Part shown: positions 8,814 through 18,085 of the stretch, one piece after another
How positions within the stretch are numbered: the stretch's first letter is position 1
How the letters are laid out: each line of letters starts with the position of its first letter
DNA from: Bacillota bacterium
GTDB lineage: Bacteria > Bacillota > Clostridia > Acetivibrionales > DTU013
Direction: 5' to 3'
NCBI GenBank assembly: GCA_023433505.1
Contig: JAEZCO010000031.1
Span: forward strand, 124,001-188,000
Length of the DNA stretch: 64,000 bases
Notes under the pieces: model-generated
Seen by the model: only the letters and a program-made list of their open reading frames with translations
Told to the model about the DNA's origin: nothing
Databases searched by the model: none
Made by a program: the position numbers and the translations under genes

Positions 8814-10671
8814 TTTGACCTCCTGCATTTCTTTCATTTTCAACAGGTATGCTGATAACCACCTTCGTCCCGACATACTCGGTGCTTTCTATGGAAACCA
8901 GATCATTTACCCTGTAGAAAATCCTGAGTCTTTCAATCGTACCCTTTAAGCCGTAGCTTACCTTCGTATCGTCATATTTCCCTTGCAGAATCTTATTCAG
9001 CAGCTCTTCGCTCATGCCTACCCCGTCATCCTCAATCGCCAAAACTATAAGCTCCCCGCAGTATTTTGCCGATATATGGATGTTTCCGCACTCACCTTTG
9101 AGCTTTATACCATGGTATAGGGCATTCTCAACCAGCGGCTGCAGTATCAGCTTCAATATCTTATATTTTTTAACGCACTCATCGATATCGTAGCTTGCAG
9201 TAAATATGCTGCCGTAGCGCAGCTGCTGGATGGTCAGGTAGTTTTTTACCACATCAAGCTCTTCGCCTATTGTAATTACCTCGCTTCCCCGGCTCAAGCT
9301 GGTCCTGTAATAGCTGCCAAGGGCCTTAAGGGCGCGGTAGGCTTCATCGTTTCTCCCCGAAAGCGCCAGAGAGCTGATGGCATCAAAGGTGTTATAAAGA
9401 AAGTGAGGCTTGATTTGAGCCTGCAGGACATCCAGTTCCGCTTTCCTCTTCATTCGCTGATCCTCTACAACCCGGTTTATCAGGTTTTGTATCTGGGAGA
9501 TCATAATGTTGTATACATCCCTCAGCTTGCCGATCTCATCATTGCCGGCCCGGATATCCACCTTCTTGAACTGTCCCTTTTCTACATCCTTCATAGACAG
9601 CATCATTTTTTTGATGGGTGTTGTAATGATGCGTGATACTACAATGGAGCCAAGAAACAGCAGCAGGCTGTTTACTGCTATTACAAGCAGCGCTATTGCA
9701 CTGAATATGCTCGACTCCTTGGACATTTCATCAAACGGCATCAGGCTGATAATTGTCCAGTCATACTTTTCCACATTTAAATAGGAAATGAGGTAGTCTT
9801 TCATTCCCACCCTCGAAACTAATGAGTTTTTGTTCCCTGCATTGTTCAATATCCCTTTAACATCAATTGATACGGGATTGGTAAAATTTACGATGTTGGT
9901 CCCTTTTCCATTCATGATCATTATATCGGTGTCATATTTATTGATGATGTCCTTATAGGAGTCAACAAAGGATTTTTCCGATATGTTGAGAATCAGGACC
10001 CCTATTGGCTTTTGGCTATAGATGTCGTTAATTTCCCTTATGAGTGAAATATAGGTTTGATCCGGTGTATCCTCGAATATACCGCCGGCATTAAGTCTCA
10101 GAATGTACCCTCCCTGCGCGTTGATTGCATCGGAATACCAATCTGCCTTTGTGATGTCATCATATTTCATCCTTTTCAGGGGAAGCTTGTCGATCCCGTA
10201 GCGCTGATTATTGTTGTCATAGATATAGATAGACGAGATAAACGGGAAAGCTTCGATAAATTTTGAAATGTATGCATTAACCCTGCGCTGGGATTGAAGG
10301 TCTACAGAAATTATGTCTCTGTCGTCCAAATCCTGCACAGAGCTGGTCCTGACCTCCGGCATGGTGTTTCCGCTTCCCTGACCCTTGAGGGGCTGCTGCA
10401 CCTCATCACTTGACAGAATTACAGTGGAGAGATTTTTAGAATTTTCTATCATGGAATCTATATTGGAATTGATGGAGGACAGTGTCTGAATAGCAACATT
10501 GCTTACCTTGGCCCTCATGGTGCCGGAATAGATTTTCTGGTAAAGAATGCTGCTGGATAAAACGGAAAAGACAAGCAATATTGAGTAAAACACCATGATT
10601 TTGGTGCTTATTCTAAAATTGCCAAACCTGTCCTTCATTTTCCGTATGATTTGTTCAAGACCGGATGGCAT
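8803..10671 (-). CDS. Sensor histidine kinase, YesM type
   Basis: A 622-residue membrane kinase. One membrane segment lies near residues 28-48, followed by a large extracytoplasmic sensor domain, a second membrane segment near residue 310, a HAMP-like linker (IKKMMLSMKDVEKG), the phospho-acceptor region AQIKPHFLYNTFD with its His, and an ATPase domain with LKLILQPLVENALYHG and EDDGVGMS. This order is that of the YesM/LytS-like kinase group. The start at 10671 is preferred because GGAGG lies 11 bases upstream; an ATG at 10689 is the alternative and would add six residues. It is the first gene of the minus-strand sugar locus. Confidence 0.9.
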   Translation of the reverse strand: MPSGLEQIIRKMKDRFGNFRISTKIMVFYSILLVFSVLSSSILYQKIYSGTMRAKVSNVAIQTLSSINSNIDSMIENSKNLSTVILSSDEVQQPLKGQGSGNTMPEVRTSSVQDLDDRDIISVDLQSQRRVNAYISKFIEAFPFISSIYIYDNNNQRYGIDKLPLKRMKYDDITKADWYSDAINAQGGYILRLNAGGIFEDTPDQTYISLIREINDIYSQKPIGVLILNISEKSFVDSYKDIINKYDTDIMIMNGKGTNIVNFTNPVSIDVKGILNNAGNKNSLVSRVGMKDYLISYLNVEKYDWTIISLMPFDEMSKESSIFSAIALLVIAVNSLLLFLGSIVVSRIITTPIKKMMLSMKDVEKGQFKKVDIRAGNDEIGKLRDVYNIMISQIQNLINRVVEDQRMKRKAELDVLQAQIKPHFLYNTFDAISSLALSGRNDEAYRALKALGSYYRTSLSRGSEVITIGEELDVVKNYLTIQQLRYGSIFTASYDIDECVKKYKILKLILQPLVENALYHGIKLKGECGNIHISAKYCGELIVLAIEDDGVGMSEELLNKILQGKYDDTKVSYGLKGTIERLRIFYRVNDLVSIESTEYVGTKVVISIPVENERNAGGQNVG

Positions 10672-10689
10672 AATGCACCCAACCTCCAT

Positions 10690-10998
10690 CCTTCCAGTCT
10701 GCTTCAGGCCTTTTGGGCAAAATTGCCTGGACCGTCACCGATTGATCGCCACAAATTACCAGAATAAATAATTCGACATTAATTTATATTATCCTTCTTT
10801 TTACAAATATGCTATAGCAAAGTTTTACCTATCGCATGGTGATGTACGTCAATAAATGTATTATATATAATTGCAACCCTCCCTTAATTTGCAGCCTTCC
10901 CGAATTTTGTGTAAACCCAGGGATAATACGGATTACTAATATTTTATAAAACAGGGAAACCTAAGAGTATGAAATATTATCATCAATAGAGGTTATAG
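10690..10998. other. Divergent intergenic region
   Basis: A 309-bp A+T-rich gap between the minus-strand kinase and the plus-strand antiporter. It must hold both promoters, but I could not assign convincing -35/-10 pairs. No open frame with a ribosome site is seen. Confidence 0.5.
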
Positions 10999-12426
10999 AT
11001 GAATTTAGGATTGATATCTTTATTTATACCTATAATTGTTATCGCGCTGGCTATTATCACTAAGAGGATCATAGTCTCATTGATAACGGGTATCGTGATC
11101 GGCGGAATTTTACTTGAAAAAGGCAATATTGTCCAAGGCGTCGTATCGGCGTCTGATCACCTGATCAAGTCAACGGCTACGGCTGAAAATGTTTATATCA
11201 TATTCTTCTTGTTCCTGTTCGGCGCATTTGCCGAGATCATGAAGCTGTCCGGGGGAATCAAGGGCTTTGCCAATATGACCGGCAGATACATTAAAACAGA
11301 AAGAGGAGCGCTCAGCGCCATATGGGCAGTCACACCCGCCACGTTTATCGACTGCTGTTTTCATGCCATCGCAACAGGCACGGTCGGAAAAGCGCTGAAT
11401 GAAAAGGTGGGTGGTAACAAGCGGAAGCTGGCTTTTGTCGTGAACGTCACCTCATGTCTGCTGATTGTCCTCATACCGTTTGGTACGACATATATCGGAT
11501 ATATCATCGGCGTGCTCGGTTCCTCCTTCAACAAGGCCGGCCTGAATCAATCGGCATACCTCACCTATTTGAAAAGCATTCCGTTCAATTTCTACGCAAT
11601 CACTATGATATTGATTAGCATCGCGGCGATTGCGTTCAATTTTGGATTCAAGAAAGAGATAAAAATGCAGGCCGAGGATTCTGATTTCGAGAAGCAGCAC
11701 GGGTATGATGAAGCCCACGAGCAATGTGCGTTTGAAGAAAAAGCTCCCCCAAGGCCCTTCAATCTCATTTTGCCGCTAGCATTTCTCATCCTATCGACGT
11801 TTTTTCTGCTTTGGCTGACTGGTAAGGGGCAGGGTCGCGGCTTATTTGACGCCATTGTTAACGCTGACTTTGAGAAGTCAATATTTGTTTCGGCACTGAC
11901 AACGATGATTTTAACTGCATTGTTTTATTTGTTTCAGAAAGTGCCGCTCAGGGAAATAGAAAGCCATTTTTTATCCGGCGGGGGCGAAATGCTGCCACCC
12001 ATCATCGTACTGATCTTGAGTTGGGGGTTATCCAGCATCATCAGCGACCTCGGCTTTGTCGACTTTATTTCCGGAGCAGTCACGTCAAGTCTGCCGAAGT
12101 TCCTGCTGCCGGCAGCCGTTTTTTTGATCGGTTGCTTCTCATCCTATTTTATGGGCTCTGCCTGGGGTACCTGGGCGCTCATTATGCCGATAGCGCTGCC
12201 TATCGCCGTGTCGACGGGTTCAAATATTCCACTCATGGTCGGCGCCGTGCTGGCCGGCGGTTCGCTGGGGGATAACGCGTCACCCCTTGGCGAAACTGCG
12301 ATTCTATCGTCCACAATATCGGAAATTCCTCTGATGGAACACGTAAAGTCGCAGCTGCCATACAGTCTAGCTGGTGTCGCTATGTCAGCTGCACTGTTTT
12401 TAGTTTTCGCTTTGGTATTGAAATAA
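10999..12426 (+). CDS. Na+/H+ antiporter family protein (NhaC type)
   Basis: A 475-residue polytopic membrane protein with about 11-12 hydrophobic segments. The pattern RIIVSLITGIVIGGILLE, FIDCCFHAIATGTVGKAL and GSAWGTWALIMPIALP, with a late GGSLGDNASPLGETAI, fits the NhaC/Na+-H+ antiporter superfamily. These proteins exchange Na+ or an organic cation or anion for protons; which substrate is used cannot be told from the sequence. AGAGG lies 7 bases before the ATG. It stands alone between unrelated minus-strand genes. Its G+C and codon use look a little higher than the flanking genes. Confidence 0.85.
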   Translation: MNLGLISLFIPIIVIALAIITKRIIVSLITGIVIGGILLEKGNIVQGVVSASDHLIKSTATAENVYIIFFLFLFGAFAEIMKLSGGIKGFANMTGRYIKTERGALSAIWAVTPATFIDCCFHAIATGTVGKALNEKVGGNKRKLAFVVNVTSCLLIVLIPFGTTYIGYIIGVLGSSFNKAGLNQSAYLTYLKSIPFNFYAITMILISIAAIAFNFGFKKEIKMQAEDSDFEKQHGYDEAHEQCAFEEKAPPRPFNLILPLAFLILSTFFLLWLTGKGQGRGLFDAIVNADFEKSIFVSALTTMILTALFYLFQKVPLREIESHFLSGGGEMLPPIIVLILSWGLSSIISDLGFVDFISGAVTSSLPKFLLPAAVFLIGCFSSYFMGSAWGTWALIMPIALPIAVSTGSNIPLMVGAVLAGGSLGDNASPLGETAILSSTISEIPLMEHVKSQLPYSLAGVAMSAALFLVFALVLK

Positions 12427-12546
12427 AAGATTCAATACAATTAGCTATTCTTGTTCTTATCCATGTGAGGTACAAAGCGAAAGAACCCCTTATAGCTCAG
12501 ATGTTCATATACTTTGCATTTCAGAAAAACATATCCCGTACATTCC

Positions 12547-12873
12547 TTAATCGTCCAACAGCTTTTCTGTTTTGGTCAAAAATATCTGCAGTGCCTCACT
12601 GATGTCAATGTTCATACGTTCAGCTAAAATAATCAACCACCATATGCATTCGCCAAGTTTATGTTCCAGCTCAGACAATGTATCCGCGCCTTTGGGCCAA
12701 CGCCCCTGCTGGGACATTGTCAGACGGCCGACCAAACCGGCGTCTGTCAGGAAGGCCAATGCATCTTCCTCTACCGTCCATTCTTTTTCATGATACTGTC
12801 TTTCTAATTGATGATATCGTTTTCTCAGTTGAACAGAACGTTCAATTGCCTCACTAAAGTTCATATTTTTCAT
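12547..12873 (-). CDS. MazG-like nucleotide pyrophosphohydrolase-type protein
   Basis: A 108-residue soluble, mostly helical protein. The segment ELEHKLGECIWWLIILAERMNIDIS resembles the E-x-G-D/E helix of MazG and related all-alpha NTP pyrophosphohydrolases. The first acidic residues of the usual EExxE metal site are only partly recognisable, so catalytic activity is uncertain. The start is ATG 12873 (MKNMNFSEA) because GGAG lies 8 bases upstream; a GTG two codons earlier is too close to it. It is a single-gene unit on the minus strand. Confidence 0.65.
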   Translation of the reverse strand: MKNMNFSEAIERSVQLRKRYHQLERQYHEKEWTVEEDALAFLTDAGLVGRLTMSQQGRWPKGADTLSELEHKLGECIWWLIILAERMNIDISEALQIFLTKTEKLLDD

Positions 12874-13049
12874 ATGCACAGCTCCTTTTTTAGAGATATT
12901 TAGGTTCTATGCTTTATTGTACCATGTTAAAATTGACAACAGTCTGGCATATTAAAGAAAAATTTATCGATTCTAGTCCTAAAATCAAGGGCATTTTCAA
13001 AAACACCGAATGTCATCCTGTCATCTATGAAACGCCCCAAAAGGATCCT

Positions 13050-14078
13050 CTATGCTTCATTGCTCCGCACAGTAAGACAGTTCCTTTTTTCTATTGTCAG
13101 ATATACCGTTTGTCCAGGCTCAAACAATTTGAAGCTGCGGAAAAGCACATCAATCTGCAGCTCAATTCCGGCTATTTTTACCGTATACCTGAGTACATTT
13201 CCATGCGGAATGAATCCTACCACAACGGCAGTAAGCTGATATGCATTTAATCCGGGTGATTGGGGTTCGGCGGAAATCTCCACTGTCTCCGGACGAATGG
13301 CAAGGTCACATCCGTCAGGGCTGTTTTCTCCGGTAATTGCATTGAATTCATCAGGGTTCAGTATGTTGTAATGACCTATGAAACCGGCTGCAAACCTTGT
13401 TTTTGGCGTTGTATACATCTCAATCGGATGTCCGGACTGTTCTAATTTCCCACCGGAGAATAAATGAATAATATCGGACATGATCATCGCTTCATCCTGG
13501 TCATGGGTAACAAAGACCAGTGTGATTCCAAGCCTCTTCTGTATTTCCCTTATCTGGAACTGAAGAGCCTTGCGCAGCTTGGCGTCAACGGCGGAGAGCG
13601 GTTCATCCAGAAGCAGGACCTTCGGCTTCATAACAATTGAACGCGCCAGTGCCACACGCTGCTGCTGTCCGCCTGAAAGCTGAGCGGGATACGCTTTTTC
13701 CTTACCTTTCAGGTCTACCATTTCAATCACTTCTTCAACATACTTTTTTATGTCGGTGGATGCCTTTTTTTGCAGCTTAAGTCCAAAGGCGATGTTTTCA
13801 TTAACCGTCATATTCGGAAACAAGCTGTATTGCTGAAATACCATCCCGACATTTCTGAATCGCGGGTCCAGGTTTGTTATATCCTCGCTGTCCAGTATAA
13901 CCCGTCCCGAGGCAGGCGTCTCCAGCCCGGCAAGTATCCTGAGCAGGGTAGATTTGCCACAGCCCGAGGGCCCCAGCAATGTCACCAGCTGCCCTTTTTC
14001 AATATCAAGGTTAATGCTTCGCAGTACATGATTGCTGCCAAAGCTTTTATTGATGTTTTCGAACCGTATATAAGACAT
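13050..14078 (-). CDS. ABC transporter ATP-binding protein (PotA/phosphonate-type)
   Basis: A 342-residue importer ATPase. Walker A is GPSGCGKST, the signature is LSGGQQQR, Walker B is VLLLDEP, and the switch His is in FVTHDQDEA. Residues from about 240 form a TOBE-like C-terminal domain (NSPDGCDLAIRPETVEIS). This is the layout of PotA, FbpC and 2-aminoethylphosphonate transporter ATPases. It is the last gene of a five-gene operon (binding protein, phosphatase-like enzyme, two permeases, ATPase) and lies 3 bp after the second permease gene. Confidence 0.92.
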   Translation of the reverse strand: MSYIRFENINKSFGSNHVLRSINLDIEKGQLVTLLGPSGCGKSTLLRILAGLETPASGRVILDSEDITNLDPRFRNVGMVFQQYSLFPNMTVNENIAFGLKLQKKASTDIKKYVEEVIEMVDLKGKEKAYPAQLSGGQQQRVALARSIVMKPKVLLLDEPLSAVDAKLRKALQFQIREIQKRLGITLVFVTHDQDEAMIMSDIIHLFSGGKLEQSGHPIEMYTTPKTRFAAGFIGHYNILNPDEFNAITGENSPDGCDLAIRPETVEISAEPQSPGLNAYQLTAVVVGFIPHGNVLRYTVKIAGIELQIDVLFRSFKLFEPGQTVYLTIEKRNCLTVRSNEA

Positions 14079-14081
14079 GTG

Positions 14082-14885
14082 TTATTCCTCCTTTTGTGCA
14101 AGCAGTCTTTTATTTAGGCGGCCATACAGGGATAATGCACCGTTTGTCATCAGAAGTGTCAAAGCAAATAAGATGCATACGACCGCACTGCTGATCTGCC
14201 CGGATTCAAAAAGAAGCCTGTAAAGATATATCTGAGCGGTTGTATAATAACTGCCGGCAATGATATTGACGATTACAAAATCACCGAACAGGATTGAGAC
14301 TGAAAGCATAACGGATACCGTAATCCCAGGTACAATGTTGGGTACAATGACAGCAAAAAACGCATGGAACCGGCTAGCACCCAATACCTGGGCCGTTTCC
14401 AGCAGTAACGCGGCATTGATGCTGTTCAGGCTGTTTTTAATTCCCCGGTATAAGTATGGCAGCACAACGATGCAGTAGGTCAGGATAAGCATAACAATTC
14501 TGTTGGAGAGAGGCTCGGGAAGACCGGAATAAAGGGACAGCACACCAATAGCCAGGATAATGCCCTGAATGGCATAAGGAATGGTGCAGAAAATCTGCAT
14601 GTATTTATCCAGCCATGGGAGATGTACAGTAATAACATACATTGCCAGCAGTATGAGAATTGTACAAATGATAACAGGAACTACAGAGATAATGAAGGTG
14701 CGTAAAATCGGAAGAAGGAATCCGGAATCGGAAAACAGCTTTACATAAAACTTTAATGTAGGCCCCTTGGGCAATACGCTTTTCCACTCGGAGAAGACAG
14801 AATAGATAAAGGTCAAAAGCAGGGGTAAGACCAGATAGATACAAAGTGCAACAATGATAACTTTGTTCAGCTTGCTTTTCTTCAT
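14082..14885 (-). CDS. ABC transporter permease (PotC/phosphonate-type)
   Basis: A 267-residue membrane permease starting MKKSKLNKVIIVALCIYLVLP, with about six hydrophobic segments and the EAA-type loop LLETAQVLGASRFHAFFAVIVPNI. It is the second permease subunit of the importer. The ATG overlaps the stop of the first permease gene by 4 bp, so translation is coupled. Best matched to the spermidine/putrescine, iron(III) and 2-aminoethylphosphonate permease group; the sequence itself does not separate these substrates. Confidence 0.9.
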   Translation of the reverse strand: MKKSKLNKVIIVALCIYLVLPLLLTFIYSVFSEWKSVLPKGPTLKFYVKLFSDSGFLLPILRTFIISVVPVIICTILILLAMYVITVHLPWLDKYMQIFCTIPYAIQGIILAIGVLSLYSGLPEPLSNRIVMLILTYCIVVLPYLYRGIKNSLNSINAALLLETAQVLGASRFHAFFAVIVPNIVPGITVSVMLSVSILFGDFVIVNIIAGSYYTTAQIYLYRLLFESGQISSAVVCILFALTLLMTNGALSLYGRLNKRLLAQKEE

Positions 14886-15730
14886 GCCCTTTCTCCTTTC
14901 CGTCTTTTCGAGATGCCATTGCTGATCAGACTGGCAATGACCATAAGTACCATAAGGATTACCGCCAATGCAGACCCAAATTCCTTCCGCTGTACAAGAT
15001 CCCCTACAAACTGTTCGGATATGCGGATTGGCAGCAGTGAATAATTATTCTGCAGCAATGCATATGCAGTAGCATATGCGGCGATGGCATTTGCAAAAAG
15101 CACACTGATAGTCCCCAGTACAGAGGGCAAAATGTTGGGTATGGCCACACGAATCCAGTAATCCAGATTACTTCCGCTCATAAGGTTTACTGCTTCCTTC
15201 CATTCAGGACGAAGTCCGTCCATAACCGGAATCAGAAGCAGTGTCGCCAGCGGAATTTGAAAATATACATAGGTAAGTATCAGACCGTTCAGGGAATAGA
15301 GATTGAAATCGGCAAGAAATCCAATGCCGAATTGTTTACCGAGAACCACCAGTACCCCCACGTTTCCCATTAATATGATATAGGAAAAGGCTAAGGGGAG
15401 GCCTGCAAAATTCGATGTCATGTTTAATACGCCCATAAAAAAATTCCGGAGCTTTTGCGTCGACCCATGGGCGGCTTTCGCTCCGAAAAAGGCAATAATT
15501 ATACCTGCAAGCGCAGAGACGGCAGAAAGTATGATGCTGTTTACCACCGACTGCCTGTAAAGTCTTTTTGAGAAAATGGCTATATAATTATCCAGTGTTA
15601 TGCCTCCGGCCTCACTGATAAAGCTTCTGAATACAACCGTAAGCAAAGGAACAATTTCATAAAAAACAACCAGTACCAGAAATGGCAGCAGGGCCAGCAG
15701 ATAAAAAAAACCCTTCGGCTTTTTACTCAT
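14882..15730 (-). CDS. ABC transporter permease (PotB/phosphonate-type)
   Basis: A 282-residue permease with the first membrane segment at residues 8-28 and about six in total. The coupling loop reads EWKEAVNLMSGSNLDYWIRVAIPNI. It overlaps the phosphatase-like gene upstream by 8 bp and the next permease by 4 bp, showing that the enzyme and transporter are made together. It forms the membrane channel with the product of 14082-14885. Confidence 0.9.
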   Translation of the reverse strand: MSKKPKGFFYLLALLPFLVLVVFYEIVPLLTVVFRSFISEAGGITLDNYIAIFSKRLYRQSVVNSIILSAVSALAGIIIAFFGAKAAHGSTQKLRNFFMGVLNMTSNFAGLPLAFSYIILMGNVGVLVVLGKQFGIGFLADFNLYSLNGLILTYVYFQIPLATLLLIPVMDGLRPEWKEAVNLMSGSNLDYWIRVAIPNILPSVLGTISVLFANAIAAYATAYALLQNNYSLLPIRISEQFVGDLVQRKEFGSALAVILMVLMVIASLISNGISKRRKGERA

Positions 15731-16553
15731 AGAAAAATTTCACCCCCAGGTCAGCAAGCCGTTTCATACCGGTTGGGGGCTGCAGACCAAGCAATGCGCA
15801 AATAAGAGGGGCATCCGCCAGTTCTGAAACGGTCTCCTCGCAAAAATTGCCCGGCCTTACCTTTGCGCCGAAAAGATATAACGGGACCTCACGCTGAATG
15901 GATGTGTTTCCTCCATGCAAACGATGGGCATTCATTCCGTGATCGGATGTTATGACGACGTTATAGCCTTCTGCAATCCACAATGGCAAAAATGCCGACA
16001 GAATGATTCCTGCCCTGGCTACTGCCGTGTTATATTCGGAAGAAGCAACTCCGTGCTTGTGTCCTTCATCGTCTATATTCATTGAGTGTATCAGTAAAAA
16101 ATCCGGGTTGCATGTTTTTCTTAAAAATTCAGCATCTGTAAACACATGGGAGTCAGGATAGCAGTCTTCGTAATAAAATATACCATTGCAGATCAGACCG
16201 TCTCCATTTAGTCGTATGCGGTCGGTTACATACTGGAACGGAGCAGAACAGTAAAGCTCACTTATCCAATAATATGCTGAAGCTGCCGTAGTCAATCCGC
16301 TTTTTCGGCAGATGCTGAAGATGGACTCATGTTCCGACCGGCGCACGTCCAGATTATTGCTTATATGGTGGATATGGACCGGCAGACCTGTGAGAATTGT
16401 TTCATACATCGGCCGCGATAAGCTCGGAAGTTCCCCCATAATTTTAAATTTTGAACCCAGACCCGACTCCGCCAAATGCTCCGCATAGCCTAAATTTTCG
16501 GTGGCTGCTTCAAACCCGCAGCCGTCAAGCAGGACAAGTATTGTTTTTGACAT
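15723..16553 (-). CDS. Alkaline phosphatase superfamily hydrolase, probably on an imported phospho-compound
   Basis: A 276-residue protein of the alkaline phosphatase/nucleotide pyrophosphatase/phosphonoacetate hydrolase superfamily. Visible metal-site landmarks are LVLLDGCG (Asp10), PSLSRPMY (Ser46 as likely nucleophile), NIDDEGHKHG (Asp161/162, His165), TSDHGM (Asp204, His205) and HGGN (His213). It lacks a signal peptide and membrane segments, so it acts in the cytoplasm. The gene sits inside an ABC importer operon and overlaps a permease gene, which suggests it hydrolyses the imported substrate: a phosphomonoester, phosphodiester or phosphonate. The exact reaction is inferred. Confidence 0.8.
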   Translation of the reverse strand: MSKTILVLLDGCGFEAATENLGYAEHLAESGLGSKFKIMGELPSLSRPMYETILTGLPVHIHHISNNLDVRRSEHESIFSICRKSGLTTAASAYYWISELYCSAPFQYVTDRIRLNGDGLICNGIFYYEDCYPDSHVFTDAEFLRKTCNPDFLLIHSMNIDDEGHKHGVASSEYNTAVARAGIILSAFLPLWIAEGYNVVITSDHGMNAHRLHGGNTSIQREVPLYLFGAKVRPGNFCEETVSELADAPLICALLGLQPPTGMKRLADLGVKFFYE

Positions 16554-16600
16554 GGCAGTAACCCCTTTATTACATTAATAGTTATGCATAATTGCGGGCA

Positions 16601-16625
16601 GGAGAGGACATTGATCGTCCTCTCC
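16601..16625 (-). repeat. Intercistronic hairpin after binding-protein gene
   Basis: GGAGAGGAC and GTCCTCTCC are perfect 9-bp arms around a 7-base loop. No T-run follows, so it is better read as an mRNA-stability or expression-balancing hairpin than as a terminator. Confidence 0.65.
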
Positions 16626-16645
16626 CCTCCTTGGTTTATATAGGA

Positions 16646-17815
16646 TCACGAAGCGTATGCTATAACCTCTTCCTGCCATTTTGTACCAAGAGTTGAAACG
16701 CTATTCTGCCATCCGGCCTGATCTTTTATCATTCTGGCGTTTTTATATTGATCGTTCGCTATAAGTTTTGCAGAAACCTCTGCTGGAAGTGTCACGTCAC
16801 GTACAGGCTTTGCATAGCCTTTGGCAAGATTAATCTGCCCTTTGTCGCTGAGTATGTATTCACGGGCAAGTGCCGCAGCATTGGGGTGTTTTGCATATGC
16901 ATTGATTACCGTACAGTATCCGCTCTGTATAGAGGCTTCGGAAGGAATGTTAACTTCTAAATTGACATTGGCATTGTTGGACTTGATCTGATCCCTATAA
17001 CCAAGAGCATTGTAATCCCATAGGAATGCTAACGCTATTTCACCTTTTTCCAGTCGTGTCATATTAAGCTCACCCAGATCAAGACGGCCTTGTTTGGCAA
17101 TTTTTTGGAAATAGTCTATCCCGGGCTGTATATTGGTTTCGGAACCGCCGTATGCTATCGCTGCTGCCAAAACGGCGCATTGTGCCTGTGCAGCCTTGGT
17201 TACGTCCCCCACAGATACTTTGTATTTGCCATTGAGTATGTCGTCAAAGGAGGTAGGAACTTTGTCAACGAGTTCTTTGTTTACGATCACGGAAATCGTT
17301 CCATAATAAGCAATGATCCAGTTACCCTTGTCGTCTTTAGCCCAATCAGGAATACTATCCCAGTAGGTGGTCTTATAGGCAAGTGCAAGGCCCTGTTCTG
17401 CGGCCGTAGGTCCAAAAGCCTGCCCTACATCGCCGATGTCCTTGGTTGCGTTGTTTTTTTCGGCTTCGAACATGGCAAGTTCTTCTGCTGAGGACATATC
17501 GACATCCGTATGCTTGATTCCGTACTGCCCGGTTATTTCCTTCCAGGTTTCACCCCAGTTTGCCCAGCTGTCAGGCATACCGGCAGAGTTGACTTCTCCT
17601 TCGGCCTTTGCATTCTTGATAATATCATCCAAAGAAAGTCCGTTCAGATCCGGGGCTCCTGCCTGGGATGTACCGGCAGCAGTTGTACTTACAACTGCAG
17701 AGGTTCCCGATGCGGTGCTGGCGGAAGCATTTGAATCCGCTGAATTTGAGCAGCCTGTAAATAGAAGGAATGCGCCTGATACTATGGCTGCCAGTTTGAT
17801 TCGTTTATTTTTCAT
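16646..17815 (-). CDS. ABC transporter substrate-binding lipoprotein (PotD/Fe/phosphonate family)
   Basis: A 389-residue extracellular binding protein. The signal peptide (residues 1-21) ends LFTGC with Cys22 as the lipid anchor, followed by a Ser/Ala/Thr-rich linker to about residue 55. The mature part begins with NGLSLDDIIKNAKAEGEV and includes NMTRLEKGEIALAFLWDYN, matching the family of iron(III), polyamine and 2-aminoethylphosphonate binding proteins. The start is ATG 17815 behind GGGGAG; an upstream reading would add 17 residues before the signal peptide. It is the first gene of the operon and has a recognisable promoter. Confidence 0.88.
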   Translation of the reverse strand: MKNKRIKLAAIVSGAFLLFTGCSNSADSNASASTASGTSAVVSTTAAGTSQAGAPDLNGLSLDDIIKNAKAEGEVNSAGMPDSWANWGETWKEITGQYGIKHTDVDMSSAEELAMFEAEKNNATKDIGDVGQAFGPTAAEQGLALAYKTTYWDSIPDWAKDDKGNWIIAYYGTISVIVNKELVDKVPTSFDDILNGKYKVSVGDVTKAAQAQCAVLAAAIAYGGSETNIQPGIDYFQKIAKQGRLDLGELNMTRLEKGEIALAFLWDYNALGYRDQIKSNNANVNLEVNIPSEASIQSGYCTVINAYAKHPNAAALAREYILSDKGQINLAKGYAKPVRDVTLPAEVSAKLIANDQYKNARMIKDQAGWQNSVSTLGTKWQEEVIAYAS

Positions 17816-17831
17816 GATTAATTCTCCCCTT

Positions 17832-17878
17832 ACATAAAATTTATGTTTTAAGTATATAGAGCTCAAGTAAAGCTGTAA
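17832..17878 (-). promoter_or_regulatory. Promoter and palindrome for the phospho-importer operon
   Basis: On the minus strand TTACAG (17878-17873) and TATACT (17856-17851) are 16 bp apart. Just downstream, 17832-17846 is a perfect palindrome (ACATAAA, one base, TTTATGT), a possible repressor site before the ribosome site. Confidence 0.55.
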
Positions 17879-17912
17879 GCATGCACAAGTAAATTTTTAG
17901 TTAATTTCACAT

Positions 17913-17958
17913 AAAAAAAGACACTTGAATTGAGGAGTTCTTTTATCCAAATGTCTTT
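17913..17958 (-). terminator. Intrinsic terminator of the MFS/MerR transcript
   Basis: Minus-strand arms AAAGACATTTGG and TTCAAGTGTCTTT, imperfectly paired, are followed by a run of seven T. It ends the transcript of the MFS exporter, the MerR regulator and the small frame beside it. Confidence 0.65.
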
Positions 17959-18060
17959 CTATAAGTTTTTTATAAAATTTAAGAGGAGGTGGTTCATTGC
18001 ACCGGCAACGATGTCTGCATCCCTATCCATCATCGCATAATCGGCTAAAAAGAAATTCAT
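17959..18060 (-). CDS. Possible 33-residue small protein after merR
   Basis: The frame from ATG 18058-18060 reads MNFFLADYAMMDRDADIVAG and then 13 more residues to a TAG that abuts the terminator. The AAGGTG upstream is 13 bases away, so the ribosome site is weak. No family is recognised. It may instead be the tail of a decayed gene. Confidence 0.3.
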   Translation of the reverse strand: MNFFLADYAMMDRDADIVAGAMNHLLLNFIKNL

Positions 18061-18085
18061 ACTGTTTAATACACACCTTACAAGC

